A stretch of DNA of 64,000 bases from positions 186,001-250,000 of the forward strand of contig NZ_PPAF01000026.1 in assembly GCF_002913045.1 (NCBI RefSeq), read 5' to 3'. The position numbers and the translations under genes were made by a program. The stretch is from Campylobacter concisus. GTDB lineage: Bacteria > Campylobacterota > Campylobacteria > Campylobacterales > Campylobacteraceae. Shown here one piece after another: positions 1-8,146 of the stretch. A model generated the notes under the pieces. It was given only the letters and a program-made list of their open reading frames with translations, did not search any database and was not told where the DNA came from. The number at the start of each line of letters is the position of its first letter. Within the stretch, counting starts at the first letter, position 1.

Positions 1-1190
1 TTTTTACCTTTTAAATTTGTAGCATTCATAAGCTCTTTTTTAAACTCATCAAAGCTCTCGCATGCCTTTAAATTACGAGCTGCTTTTTTGATTATCTCAA
101 ATTCGTTTTTGTACTCATCTGGAGCTATTTTTGGTGAGTATATAGCCTCAACTTTTTCTTTTATCTCAGGCACTAATGAGCTTTCTTGAGTGTAAAATTT
201 AACTAGCTCAGCCTTGCTCTCATCTACGCCAAAAATTTCTTTTATACGCTCTTTTGAGGCAAGCTTGATGTGTTCTCTATTTATCTGCTCAAGTTTTTTC
301 ACGTCAAATCTAGCCGGCGAGCGTGAAATTTTGGTTATATCAAACCACTTTACCGCATCTTCGATCGTAAAAATTTCAGTTGGAGTTTTGTTTCCAAGAA
401 GTATCAAATAGTTTGCGATTGCTTCAGGTAAAAATCCCTGCTCAAAGAGCCATTTTACGCTTGATTCGTTCTCGCGCTTGCTCATTTTTTTACCTTCAAT
501 ATTTAAAAGTATAGGCAAATGAGCGTAATTCATCTTGCCGGTGTAGCCAAGACCCTCGCGTATGAGGTCTTGCTTTGGTGTGTTGCTCACGTGATCCTCG
601 CCGCGTATGACAAAGGTTACGCCCTCAAGCATATCATCGACTGCGCAGGCGAAGTTATAAGTTGGTGTTTTGTCTGCTCTCATGATGACAAAGCTATCAA
701 CGGCGTCTGGCTCGAAGCTTAGCTCACCTTTGATCGCATCTGTAAAGCTCATCGTGCGTGTTGGTTTTTTCATGCGGATGACAAATGGCTTTTCGCAGTT
801 TAAAACTTCTGCGTCGCTTAATCTCTCGCAGGTGCCGTCATATCTATATGCCACGCCTTGCTCTTTTGCTTTTTGTTTTTTTGCTTCGAGCTCTTCTTCG
901 GTGCAAAAGCAAGCAAAGGCTTTTTTATCGATGAGAAGCTTTGATGCAAGCTGTCTGTGGAATTTTAAATTTTCGCTTTGGATGTAAATTTGCTCTGGTT
1001 TTATGCCAAATTTGCTTAAAATTTCTAAGATATCTTTCTCTTTTCCTTCAATATTTCGCTCTTTGTCGGTATCTTCTATGCGTAAAATAAAGCCACTTTT
1101 ATCTTGCAAAGAACAAATATAATTAAAAATAGCGGCACGTAAATTTCCTATGTGCATATCTCCTGTTGGAGAGGGTGCAAAACGATACAT
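1..1190 (-). CDS. gltX2: Glutamyl-tRNA synthetase, GltX2 type (3' end cut off by window)
   Basis: Charges tRNA with glutamate in the cytoplasm. The frame is open from the ATG at 1188-1190 to the window edge, giving about 396 residues and no stop, so only the C-terminal end is missing. The N-terminus [20 protein letters not shown] carries the class I HIGH signature as MHIG, and KKMSKREN is the KMSKS loop. The opening residues resemble the Helicobacter/Campylobacter GltX2 paralogue rather than GltX1 (which has a YLHIGG version); in Helicobacter pylori GltX2 charges tRNA-Gln and GatCAB then amidates the product. That substrate preference is inferred from family knowledge. The gene is divergent from mscL. 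Confidence 0.93.
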   Translation of the reverse strand, partial: MYRFAPSPTGDMHIGNLRAAIFNYICSLQDKSGFILRIEDTDKERNIEGKEKDILEILSKFGIKPEQIYIQSENLKFHRQLASKLLIDKKAFACFCTEEELEAKKQKAKEQGVAYRYDGTCERLSDAEVLNCEKPFVIRMKKPTRTMSFTDAIKGELSFEPDAVDSFVIMRADKTPTYNFACAVDDMLEGVTFVIRGEDHVSNTPKQDLIREGLGYTGKMNYAHLPILLNIEGKKMSKRENESSVKWLFEQGFLPEAIANYLILLGNKTPTEIFTIEDAVKWFDITKISRSPARFDVKKLEQINREHIKLASKERIKEIFGVDESKAELVKFYTQESSLVPEIKEKVEAIYSPKIAPDEYKNEFEIIKKAARNLKACESFDEFKKELMNATNLKGK

Positions 1191-1335
1191 AAGCTCATTC
1201 CTTACGTTAAATTTTGAGTTTGGATTATAACACCAGCTTGATAAATTTAAAGTTATGTAATTTGATTTTTTTAGCCGAAGCAAAGCATTTCTTGAATAAA
1301 ATCCGAACAAAAATTTAACATTTTTAGGAGAAACA

Positions 1336-1740
1336 ATGAGTTTTATAAGCGAATTTAAAGAATTTGCGATGCGTGGAAATGTCATAGATATGGCTGTTGG
1401 TGTTGTTATAGGTGGCGCGTTTGGAAAGATCGTTTCATCACTAGTTGGTGATGTTATCATGCCTGTTGTTGGCGTTTTAACTGGCGGTGTAAATTTTACT
1501 GATCTTAAGCTTACACTAAAAGAAGCGGTGGATGGAGCACCTGCCGTTACGATAAATTATGGCTCATTTATACAAACAATGGTTGATTTTTTAATAATTG
1601 CATTTTGTATTTTCTGCGTCATCAAGGCTTTAAATACACTTAAAAATAAATTACCAAAAGAAGAGCCAGCTCCAGCAGAGCCTGAAACTCCAGCCGACAT
1701 TGCACTTTTAACTGAGATTAGAGATCTACTTAAAAAATAA
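1336..1740 (+). CDS. mscL: Large-conductance mechanosensitive channel MscL
   Basis: Homopentameric inner-membrane channel that opens under membrane tension and releases solutes during hypo-osmotic shock. The 134 residues match the usual family length. The N-terminal [20 protein letters not shown] helix is the family hallmark, followed by TM1 (about 15-45, with the Gly/Ala/Val-rich pore stretch), a periplasmic loop, TM2 (about 72-96) and a charged C-terminal helix with a Pro/Glu/Ala linker. AGGAG lies just upstream of the ATG. The gene stands alone, with a hairpin terminator directly downstream. Confidence 0.95.
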   Translation: MSFISEFKEFAMRGNVIDMAVGVVIGGAFGKIVSSLVGDVIMPVVGVLTGGVNFTDLKLTLKEAVDGAPAVTINYGSFIQTMVDFLIIAFCIFCVIKALNTLKNKLPKEEPAPAEPETPADIALLTEIRDLLKK

Positions 1741-1750
1741 TTTCATACAA

Positions 1751-1774
1751 TTCAAAGGGAAAATTCCCTTTGAA
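1751..1774 (+). terminator. Intrinsic terminator after mscL
   Basis: Perfect inverted repeat TTCAAAGGGAA / TTCCCTTTGAA with a 2-nt loop, starting 10 nt after the mscL stop and followed by an A/T-rich tract. Confidence 0.7.
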
Positions 1775-1803
1775 AATCTATTAAAATTTATCTTATTTTT
1801 ATA

Positions 1804-1812
1804 TGCTAAAAT
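1804..1812 (+). promoter_or_regulatory. Putative extended -10 element for the Crp/Fnr regulator
   Basis: TGCTAAAAT (TGn plus TAAAAT) lies 31 nt before the ATG in a T-rich tract, the usual look of a vegetative Campylobacter promoter, which has no conserved -35. Confidence 0.45.
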
Positions 1813-1842
1813 ATTTTTTATTTCAAAAAGGCGAGTGAAAAT

Positions 1843-2481
1843 ATGATAGAGAAAATCCCATTTTTTCAAGGCTTAAACGAAGAAGATTTAGCCAAACTTG
1901 AAGCCATAAGTGTCGTAAAAAAGTATAAAAAGGGTGAATTTTTATTTATAGAAGGTGAGGAGCCAAAATGGTTAATATTTTTAATAAGTGGCTCTGTTAA
2001 GCTTTATAAAACCACGGCAAACGGAAAAGAAATTTTTATTCATCAGTTAGCACCTATGAATTTTGTAGCTGAAGTCGTAAATTTTGAAAATATTGTCTAC
2101 CCAGCTAGTGCCATTTTTACCATATCTGGCGAGGTGTTAAAGATAAATTATGAAAAATTCGCGGCTGAATTTTTAATAAAACCAGAAATTTGTATGAAAT
2201 TTTTAAAATCAATGTCCGAAAAGATAAGAATCACAACAAATCTACTTCATCAAGAGTTAATTTTAAGCTCAGAAGAAAAAGTGGCTAAGTTTATTTTAGA
2301 TCATGAAGATTTATTTAACGAGCTAAAACACACAAAAATTTCATCAATACTTAATATGACTCCAGAAACTTTTTCGAGAATTTTAAATAAATTTAAAACA
2401 AATGGTTTAGTTAAACTTGATGAAAAGAACCAAATTTTGGAAAAAGATGTGGGTGGACTGCAAGAAATTTATTCTTATTGA
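1843..2481 (+). CDS. Crp/Fnr-family transcriptional regulator
   Basis: A 212-residue one-component regulator. Residues about 10-125 form a cyclic-nucleotide-binding-type beta-barrel (starting IPFFQGLNEEDLAKLE), then a dimerisation helix, and about 150-200 a winged helix-turn-helix (SSILNMTPETFSRILNKFK). It has only one cysteine, so it cannot hold an FNR-type [4Fe-4S] cluster; sensing by haem, NO or another ligand is possible but not visible. It sits 119 nt upstream of the multihaem operon in the same direction, so local control of that operon, in the manner of other NO/nitrite-responsive Crp/Fnr proteins (NssR, NnrR, Dnr), is a reasonable inference. I do not assign a gene name. Confidence 0.85.
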   Translation: MIEKIPFFQGLNEEDLAKLEAISVVKKYKKGEFLFIEGEEPKWLIFLISGSVKLYKTTANGKEIFIHQLAPMNFVAEVVNFENIVYPASAIFTISGEVLKINYEKFAAEFLIKPEICMKFLKSMSEKIRITTNLLHQELILSSEEKVAKFILDHEDLFNELKHTKISSILNMTPETFSRILNKFKTNGLVKLDEKNQILEKDVGGLQEIYSY

Positions 2482-2559
2482 AAGTTAATATCAAATAAAT
2501 ATTTTTATTTACTTAAAGAAAAATTTATATTTTTTTAGATAACATTCACTTAAAATTTT

Positions 2560-2580
2560 CGTAAAAATTTACGATATATT
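2560..2580 (+). promoter_or_regulatory. Inverted repeat overlapping a putative -10 upstream of the multihaem operon
   Basis: CGTAAA-AA-TTTACG (2560-2573) is a perfect 6-bp-arm inverted repeat, immediately followed by TATATT (2575-2580), a good -10 candidate 20 nt before the TTG start. The position suggests an operator, but there is no experimental support. Confidence 0.35.
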
Positions 2581-2600
2581 GATAAATTCAGGAGGAGATT

Positions 2601-3173
2601 TTGGCTGAAGTTAAGAAGAAATTTTTTGTTTGGTCATCTGTTATTATCGGCATTGTGATCGGACTTATTGCGTCTATGGGTATTGCTGATGCACTTCATG
2701 CAACTGGTAGCGGCTACATCTGTACCATTTGCCACACTATGGATCCTATGAATGCTGCATATCATGAAGATGTACACGGTGGCAATAACAAGCTTGGCAT
2801 AAAAGCTGAATGTTCAGCCTGTCACCTAAATCATACAAGTGCCTATACCTATGTACTTACAAAACTTAAAGTATCGATAAATGATGGTTATAAGACATTT
2901 TTTACAGATACGGACAAGATCGACTGGCGCAAAAAACGCGAGCATGCATCTCACTTTGTCTATGATAGTGGATGTTTGACTTGCCACTCAAATTTAAAAA
3001 ATGTTATTCAAGCTGGTAAATCATTCTTGCCACATAGAGATTATTTCGTTCTTGGAAATCCTAATAAAAAATCGTGCGTTGATTGTCATAATCACGTAGG
3101 CCACAAAAATTTAGGACTTCATATAGATAAATTTGAAGCAATTAAAAAACAAGAAAACAATAAAACCAAGTAA
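2601..3173 (+). CDS. haoC: Tetrahaem NapC/NrfH-family quinol dehydrogenase (HaoC-like)
   Basis: Membrane-anchored cytochrome c that would oxidise menaquinol and pass electrons to the periplasmic octahaem enzyme encoded 9 nt downstream. One N-terminal membrane anchor (about 10-30) is followed by four CXXCH haem sites: Cys41-His45, Cys71-His75, Cys125-His129 and Cys159-His163. The 190-residue length fits NrfH/NapC-type proteins. A strong GGAGGAG precedes the TTG start at 2601. On sequence alone it could be called NrfH. I prefer the HaoC reading because its partner has eight haems, matching the haoCA pairs described in Campylobacterota; this naming is inference from context. Confidence 0.85.
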   Translation: MAEVKKKFFVWSSVIIGIVIGLIASMGIADALHATGSGYICTICHTMDPMNAAYHEDVHGGNNKLGIKAECSACHLNHTSAYTYVLTKLKVSINDGYKTFFTDTDKIDWRKKREHASHFVYDSGCLTCHSNLKNVIQAGKSFLPHRDYFVLGNPNKKSCVDCHNHVGHKNLGLHIDKFEAIKKQENNKTK

Positions 3174-3182
3174 GGAGGAGAG

Positions 3183-4550
3183 ATGTTTAAAAAGTCGCTA
3201 ATGTTATTAGCCTGTCTAATGTCTTTTGGCTTTGCCGCAAACATGGATGCAAATAAATCTGATGCTTTAAACCTTAATGTTGTAAAAAACATTAAAGTTG
3301 CTCACAAAATGTCAGACTTATCAAAAAGCTGTGTTGAGTGCCACGCTAAAGAGACACCCGGCATAGTTGCCGATTGGAAAAATAGTCGCCACGCTCACGT
3401 TGGCGTAAGTTGTATGGATTGCCACTCTGTAAATGCAGATAATCCTATGGCTTCAGTTAAGGTGCATCCAAAAGATTCTAACAACCATGTTTCAATGCTA
3501 GTTAGCCCAAAAACTTGTGCTAAGTGTCACGAAAATGAGGTTGAAGAATTTGTTAAGAGTGGTCACGCAAGAGGTGCTATGCAAATGTATGCTAACCCTG
3601 CGATGGTAAAACTAATGTATCACTATGAAGGTATGGATCATCCAGAATACAAAATGGCTCCAGACGCTACTGGTTGTACACAGTGCCACGGAACCGTCAT
3701 CAAACTAGACGCTGATCACAAACCTACAAAAGAGACTTGGCCAAACTACGGTATAGGTAATGTTTATCCTGATGGTGGCGTAGGCGGATGTAAATCATGC
3801 CACAGCGCACACACATTTAGCATAGCTGAAGCTAGAAAACCAGCTGCTTGTGCATCTTGCCACCTTGGACCTGATCACCCAGATATTGAGATCTTTAACA
3901 ACTCAATGCACGGACATATCTATAATAGCGAAGCTCACAAATGGAATTTTGATGCTGCTCCTGATACATGGGATGTACCAGACTTTAGAGCTCCAACTTG
4001 TGCAGCTTGCCACATGAGTGGTGTTGGTGAAACAACAACAACTCACAATGTTTCAAGAAGACTAAAATGGAACCTATGGGGCGTCAGCAGTAAGCTAAGA
4101 ACAGCTGGTGATGAACAAGCTGCTGTTGTTTACGAAAAAACTGGCAAACTAACCATAGGAACGCCACTTGCAGGTCATCCAAATGGACCAGAAGCAGCAA
4201 GAGCTGAGATGAAGCTAGTTTGTAAAGCTTGCCATACATCAACTCATACAGATAATTTCTTTATCATGGGTGATAAACAAGTAGAGCTTTATAACGTTTA
4301 CAATGCTGAAGCAACTAAGATGCTTGAAGAGTTAAAAGCTAAAAACTTGCTACTTGAAGACGCTTGGGAGGATGAATTCCAAGATGTTTACTACCATATG
4401 TGGCACCATGAAGGTCGTCGTATGAGACAAGGTGCTTTAATGGGTGGTCCTGACTACTCACACTGGCATGGAGTATTCGAAGTTAAAAATGATATTAGAA
4501 AACTTCGCGAGATCTACAAACAAAGAATGGAAACTGGTAAAGTTAAATAA
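3183..4550 (+). CDS. haoA: Octahaem cytochrome c, epsilon-type hydroxylamine oxidoreductase/nitrite reductase family (HaoA)
   Basis: Periplasmic multihaem enzyme with a 455-residue precursor and a signal peptide at about 1-19 (ending FGFAA). It has EIGHT CXXCH motifs, with first cysteines at 50, 77, 112, 165, 203, 223, 273 and 347, and no CXXCK. Pentahaem NrfA has five sites, so a cytochrome c nitrite reductase call would be wrong by haem count. Eight haems in about 450 residues plus a NrfH-like anchor match the epsilonproteobacterial Hao group. Members of that group are known to lack the tyrosine cross-link of true Hao and to act in the reductive direction on nitrite or hydroxylamine. Substrate and direction here are inferred. 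A His/Met/Trp-rich C-terminal segment (about 408-440) resembles the conserved end of Hao-like proteins. GGAGGAG precedes the ATG. Confidence 0.85.
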   Translation: MFKKSLMLLACLMSFGFAANMDANKSDALNLNVVKNIKVAHKMSDLSKSCVECHAKETPGIVADWKNSRHAHVGVSCMDCHSVNADNPMASVKVHPKDSNNHVSMLVSPKTCAKCHENEVEEFVKSGHARGAMQMYANPAMVKLMYHYEGMDHPEYKMAPDATGCTQCHGTVIKLDADHKPTKETWPNYGIGNVYPDGGVGGCKSCHSAHTFSIAEARKPAACASCHLGPDHPDIEIFNNSMHGHIYNSEAHKWNFDAAPDTWDVPDFRAPTCAACHMSGVGETTTTHNVSRRLKWNLWGVSSKLRTAGDEQAAVVYEKTGKLTIGTPLAGHPNGPEAARAEMKLVCKACHTSTHTDNFFIMGDKQVELYNVYNAEATKMLEELKAKNLLLEDAWEDEFQDVYYHMWHHEGRRMRQGALMGGPDYSHWHGVFEVKNDIRKLREIYKQRMETGKVK

Positions 4551-4558
4551 TTCTTTAT

Positions 4559-4580
4559 AAGGTGGGTTTTCTCCCACCTT
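4559..4580 (+). terminator. Intrinsic terminator after haoCA
   Basis: AAGGTGGG / CCCACCTT stem with a TTTTCT loop, beginning 9 nt after the haoA stop and followed by GCTTTCTT. Confidence 0.8.
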
Positions 4581-4670
4581 GCTTTCTTAAATAGCTATTA
4601 GATTCACTCAACTTTTAACTATTTTTTATACATTCAAAACTATATAATTTTTAAGACTAAAAACATAAAA

Positions 4671-4676
4671 TATAAT
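4671..4676 (+). promoter_or_regulatory. Putative -10 (TATAAT) for the metallophosphoesterase-psd operon
   Basis: A consensus TATAAT lies 31 nt before the TTG start, just downstream of the preceding operon's terminator and within A/T-rich DNA. Confidence 0.5.
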
Positions 4677-4701
4677 TTTCTATTTTTTACAAGGAGAATT
4701 T

Positions 4702-5814
4702 TTGGGGCTTTTGAGAATTATTATTGGAGCATTTATATTTAGTCTTCTTATAAATTTTTATTCGTATAACCGTTTCATAAAAAAGGTCTCGTTTTTTATA
4801 CCACATCTTGCAAAAATCAGAATAATTTTATATGTTATTTGTATCTTTGAGTTTATATTTGTTCTTCAGATCAGGTTTTCATTTTTAAGCATTGAGATTT
4901 ATTTGATCGCTGGTACGCTCATAGGTTTTTCACTATTTTTGTTTGCTGTTAGTCTATTTTACGATATTTTACGTAGCATTTTTTCTAAAAGTAGCTTTAG
5001 TCCAACAAGACGAAAATTTATAAAATTTTGCTTTGACATTACATTTGTCATTTTTGTAATTGCTTGTTTTTTAAAAGGTATTTTCAATGCTTTAACGCCA
5101 CCAAAAATAAGGCAAGTAGATATAAAAATAAAAAATTTACAAAGCAGCTTAAAAATAGCCATGATAACGGACGTACATATTGGCGAGTTTTTGCAAGAAG
5201 ATTTTATGGCGAAGCTTGTCGGTGATATAAATTTAGCAAAACCAGACATTGTTCTGATAGTTGGAGACCTTGTCGATGTGAGTGCGCAGTCTATTGGCGA
5301 TTTTCTTGATCCCTTAAGATATCTAAGAAGTACTTATGGTACATTTTACGTCCCTGGTAATCACGAATACTATCATGGAGTGGATGGCATTTTAGAAAAG
5401 ATAAGCTCGCTTGGCATTAGGGTACTTGGCAACAAAAATGAAAAAATTGGTGGCATAAATTTGGCTGGAGTTTACGATCTGGCTGGCATTAGATTTAAGC
5501 ATTTAGAGCCAAATTTAGATGAGGCATTGACAGGATGTGACCCGTCGCTACCTACTATCTTGCTCTCTCATCAGCCAAAATTTATAAAATCAATGCAGCA
5601 AGACGTTGATCTGGTGCTTTGCGGTCATACACACGCTGGTCAAATTTTTCCTTTTGGTCTTTTGGTCTTACTTGATCAGGGATTTTTACATGGCCTTTAT
5701 AAGATTAATGATAAAATGCAAGCTTATGTTAGCAGTGGCGCTGGATTTTGGGGGCCTCCTGTTAGAATTTTTGCTCCAAGCGAGATTGCAATATTAAATT
5801 TAAGTAAGGAATAA
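4702..5814 (+). CDS. Membrane-anchored calcineurin-like metallophosphoesterase
   Basis: A 370-residue protein with about four hydrophobic N-terminal segments (residues 1-130) and a YkuE-type metallophosphoesterase domain. Di-metal motifs are present in order: TDVHIG (Asp157, His159), VGDLVD, PGNHEYYHG and CGHTHAGQ. Such enzymes cleave phosphodiesters or phosphomonoesters, some on lipid intermediates; the substrate here is unknown. The next gene is psd, with one nucleotide between stop and start, so a role in envelope lipid metabolism is plausible. A twin-arginine stretch TRRKFI precedes the last hydrophobic segment, recalling the Tat signal that begins soluble YkuE proteins. The TTG start is supported by AAGGAG. 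Confidence 0.85.
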   Translation: MGLLRIIIGAFIFSLLINFYSYNRFIKKVSFFIPHLAKIRIILYVICIFEFIFVLQIRFSFLSIEIYLIAGTLIGFSLFLFAVSLFYDILRSIFSKSSFSPTRRKFIKFCFDITFVIFVIACFLKGIFNALTPPKIRQVDIKIKNLQSSLKIAMITDVHIGEFLQEDFMAKLVGDINLAKPDIVLIVGDLVDVSAQSIGDFLDPLRYLRSTYGTFYVPGNHEYYHGVDGILEKISSLGIRVLGNKNEKIGGINLAGVYDLAGIRFKHLEPNLDEALTGCDPSLPTILLSHQPKFIKSMQQDVDLVLCGHTHAGQIFPFGLLVLLDQGFLHGLYKINDKMQAYVSSGAGFWGPPVRIFAPSEIAILNLSKE

Positions 5815-5815
5815 A

Positions 5816-6610
5816 ATGAATAAAGACAATCTGTTTTCTCAAATTTTTGGAAAGGTTGCAAAGATTAACTTTTTCAAACCACTTCAAGAAGCCATAAATT
5901 CTTTTTACATAAAGCTGTTTAAGATAGATATGATCGAGTTTAAATCAGCAAATGAATATAAAAATTTAAATGAGCTTTTTACTAGAAGGCTCATAAAACC
6001 AAGAGATTTTGATGCAGCAGATGAGATGTTTATAAGCCCAGTTGATGGTACTTGTCTTAGTTTTGGTAGCACAAAGGAGCTAAGGGCCTTTAGTATAAAA
6101 GGCATGGAGTATAGTGTAAGTGAGCTATTGGGGCAGAGTAAGCTTGAGGGCGAATATGACTTTGCAAATATCTATCTTAGCCCAAAAGATTATCATCATT
6201 ATCATGCGCCTTGCGATATTGCCATTAAAAAAGCCATATATATTCCGGGTAAACTTTACAGCGTGGCTACAAAATGGCTTGTAAAAGTAGACAGCCTTTA
6301 TACAAAGAACGAACGCGTAGCGCTATCTTGTGAGATAAAAAATGGTAAGAAACTTTGGCTTGTTTTTGTAGGTGCGCTCAATGTCGGAAAGATGAAATTT
6401 TGTTTTGATGAGCGTATACAGACAAATGCGATGGCAAATTTTACACAAATTTACGAGTATGGAAATTTACATATCAAAAAAGGTGAACGCCTTGGGAATT
6501 TCGAGCTTGGCTCAACTATTGTGATACTTAGCGAAAAAGATGTAATCGAATACAATCTCTTTGAAAATAAAGAGCTTAAATTTGCTGAGACCATTGGACT
6601 GATAAAATAA
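5816..6610 (+). CDS. psd: Phosphatidylserine decarboxylase proenzyme
   Basis: Converts phosphatidylserine to phosphatidylethanolamine at the inner membrane. The 264-residue proenzyme carries the self-cleavage motif ELGSTIVIL: cleavage between Gly232 and Ser233 would convert the Ser to the pyruvoyl cofactor and yield an alpha subunit of about 32 residues. The internal segment LSPKDYHHYHAP is a conserved Psd signature and FISPVDGT fits the start of the core. It is very likely co-transcribed with the metallophosphoesterase. Length and motifs are typical and nothing is missing. Confidence 0.95.
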   Translation: MNKDNLFSQIFGKVAKINFFKPLQEAINSFYIKLFKIDMIEFKSANEYKNLNELFTRRLIKPRDFDAADEMFISPVDGTCLSFGSTKELRAFSIKGMEYSVSELLGQSKLEGEYDFANIYLSPKDYHHYHAPCDIAIKKAIYIPGKLYSVATKWLVKVDSLYTKNERVALSCEIKNGKKLWLVFVGALNVGKMKFCFDERIQTNAMANFTQIYEYGNLHIKKGERLGNFELGSTIVILSEKDVIEYNLFENKELKFAETIGLIK

Positions 6611-7020
6611 ATACGCTAGGCATATAAGTAAAATTTTTATATCTTACTCGTGGCCGGTGCCCTATTTGCTTAGATTTTAGTGGTAAGTTTTATATAGTCT
6701 TTAAAAAAATATTATAGATTTAAAAGTTTGTAAAAGATAATGAGTGCATTATTTTATCTATCAAAATCTTCCTCTTTTGCTTTAATGTGTTCTTCATTGA
6801 GCCATCAACCTCTGCAACTAAGCTATTATCCTTACTTATAAATATCACAAAGCCGAGATGGCATTTGCATTATTACTTGTATAGAGAAGCTTATGTATAA
6901 ATAAAGATATTAATGAGACATAAGATAACATAGTATATTTTTCAAAAGAATTTTTATCAACTATAATAAGGAAGTTTTAATTTACCTTATACAGCTAAAG
7001 GATTAAATATTTTTGACTAC
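6611..7020. other. 410-bp non-coding gap with a possible short gene remnant
   Basis: No complete gene is seen. On the minus strand, 6720-6869 is open for 49 codons with protein-like composition (for example SKDNSLVAEVDGSMKNTLK), but it begins at a stop codon and has no start or ribosome site, so it may be a relic. The remainder is A/T-rich. Confidence 0.4.
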
Positions 7021-7040
7021 TTAGCCCAAAAAAGGGCTAA
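7021..7040 (-). terminator. Hairpin after ychF
   Basis: TTAGCCC / GGGCTAA around an A/T loop, 3 nt past the ychF stop. No long U-tract follows on the minus strand, so its efficiency is uncertain. Confidence 0.5.
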
Positions 7041-7042
7041 AT

Positions 7043-8146
7043 TTAAACATTAAACCTAAAGTGCATAACATCGCCATCTTGTACGACGTAGTCTTTACCC
7101 TCAAGTCTCATCTTGCCAGCCTCTTTAGCTCCATTTTCGCCGCCATGCGCGATGTAGTCCTCGTAGCTTATCACTTCAGCTCTGATAAAGCCCCTCTCAA
7201 AGTCGTTGTGAATGACGCTTGCTGCTTTTGGTGCTTTCCAGCCCTTTGTGATCGTCCAAGCTCTTACTTCAACGACGCCAGCAGTAAAATAACTTATTAA
7301 ATTTAGCTTTGCAAAAGACGTTCTTATGATCTTTTCAAGACCGCTCTCACTCGTGCCGATAGATGCTAGAAACTCGTGTGCCTCCTCGTCGCTTAGACCT
7401 ATTAGCTCCTCTTCTACTTTGGCGCAAAGCTTGATTACCTCGTGATCTGAAGCCTTTGCGTACTCTTTTAGCGCTTTTACAAATTTATTATCTTCACTAA
7501 GCCCTTCTTCATCGACGTTCGCACCATAAACTACCTCTTTGGCGCTTAAAAGTCTTAGTTCTCTATTTAACGCTAAAAATGCCTCGCTATCTCTTTGCTC
7601 AAAGCTACTTGCACTTTTACCTTCATTTAGGTGAGCCAAAAGTAAATTTGCTATCTCAAGCGCTTCTTTTGCACCTTTTGCGTTTGCTTTCGCCTCTCTT
7701 GTGAGCTTTTCTATCTTTTTGTTTAGCTGCTCGATGTCGGCTAGTATCAGTTCGGTTTGGATGATCTCGATGTCTCTTACTGGATCGACGCTGCCCTCGA
7801 CGTGAGTGATATTTTCATCATCAAAGCAGCGAACTATATGCAAAATAAGCTCGGTTTCTCTAATGTTTGATAAAAATTTATTGCCAAGACCTTCTCCTGA
7901 GCTTGCCCCTTTTACAAGACCTGCGATATCGACAAATTCGATGGTCGAGTATTGAATTTTATTAGGATTTACTATTTTAGCAAGCTCATTTAGGCGCTTA
8001 TCAGGCACTGGCACGATGGCTTTGTTTGGCTCGATAGTGCAAAATGGATAGTTCGCACTCTCGGCGTTTTGCGCCTTTGTAAGTGCATTAAATGTCGTTG
8101 ATTTGCCCACATTTGGTAGGCCTACGATTCCAACTGAAAGTCCCAT
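7043..8146 (-). CDS. ychF: Redox-regulated ATPase/GTPase YchF (EngD)
   Basis: Obg-family P-loop NTPase that prefers ATP and associates with ribosomes. The Walker A motif GLPNVGKST sits near the N-terminus, [17 protein letters not shown] is the G3/switch II region, and the C-terminal third carries the TGS domain ([15 protein letters not shown] onward). Of the possible starts I chose the ATG at 8146 (367 residues), because AGGAG at 8152-8156 is 5 nt from it, whereas an in-frame TTG at 8149 would be too close. The start overlaps the pepA stop (TGATG), so translational coupling is expected. Confidence 0.95.
   Translation of the reverse strand: MGLSVGIVGLPNVGKSTTFNALTKAQNAESANYPFCTIEPNKAIVPVPDKRLNELAKIVNPNKIQYSTIEFVDIAGLVKGASSGEGLGNKFLSNIRETELILHIVRCFDDENITHVEGSVDPVRDIEIIQTELILADIEQLNKKIEKLTREAKANAKGAKEALEIANLLLAHLNEGKSASSFEQRDSEAFLALNRELRLLSAKEVVYGANVDEEGLSEDNKFVKALKEYAKASDHEVIKLCAKVEEELIGLSDEEAHEFLASIGTSESGLEKIIRTSFAKLNLISYFTAGVVEVRAWTITKGWKAPKAASVIHNDFERGFIRAEVISYEDYIAHGGENGAKEAGKMRLEGKDYVVQDGDVMHFRFNV

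Noticed and set aside
3183..4550. Pentahaem nitrite reductase NrfA
   Set aside because: Eight CXXCH motifs are present, three more than NrfA, and no CXXCK; the octahaem Hao-like reading fits better.
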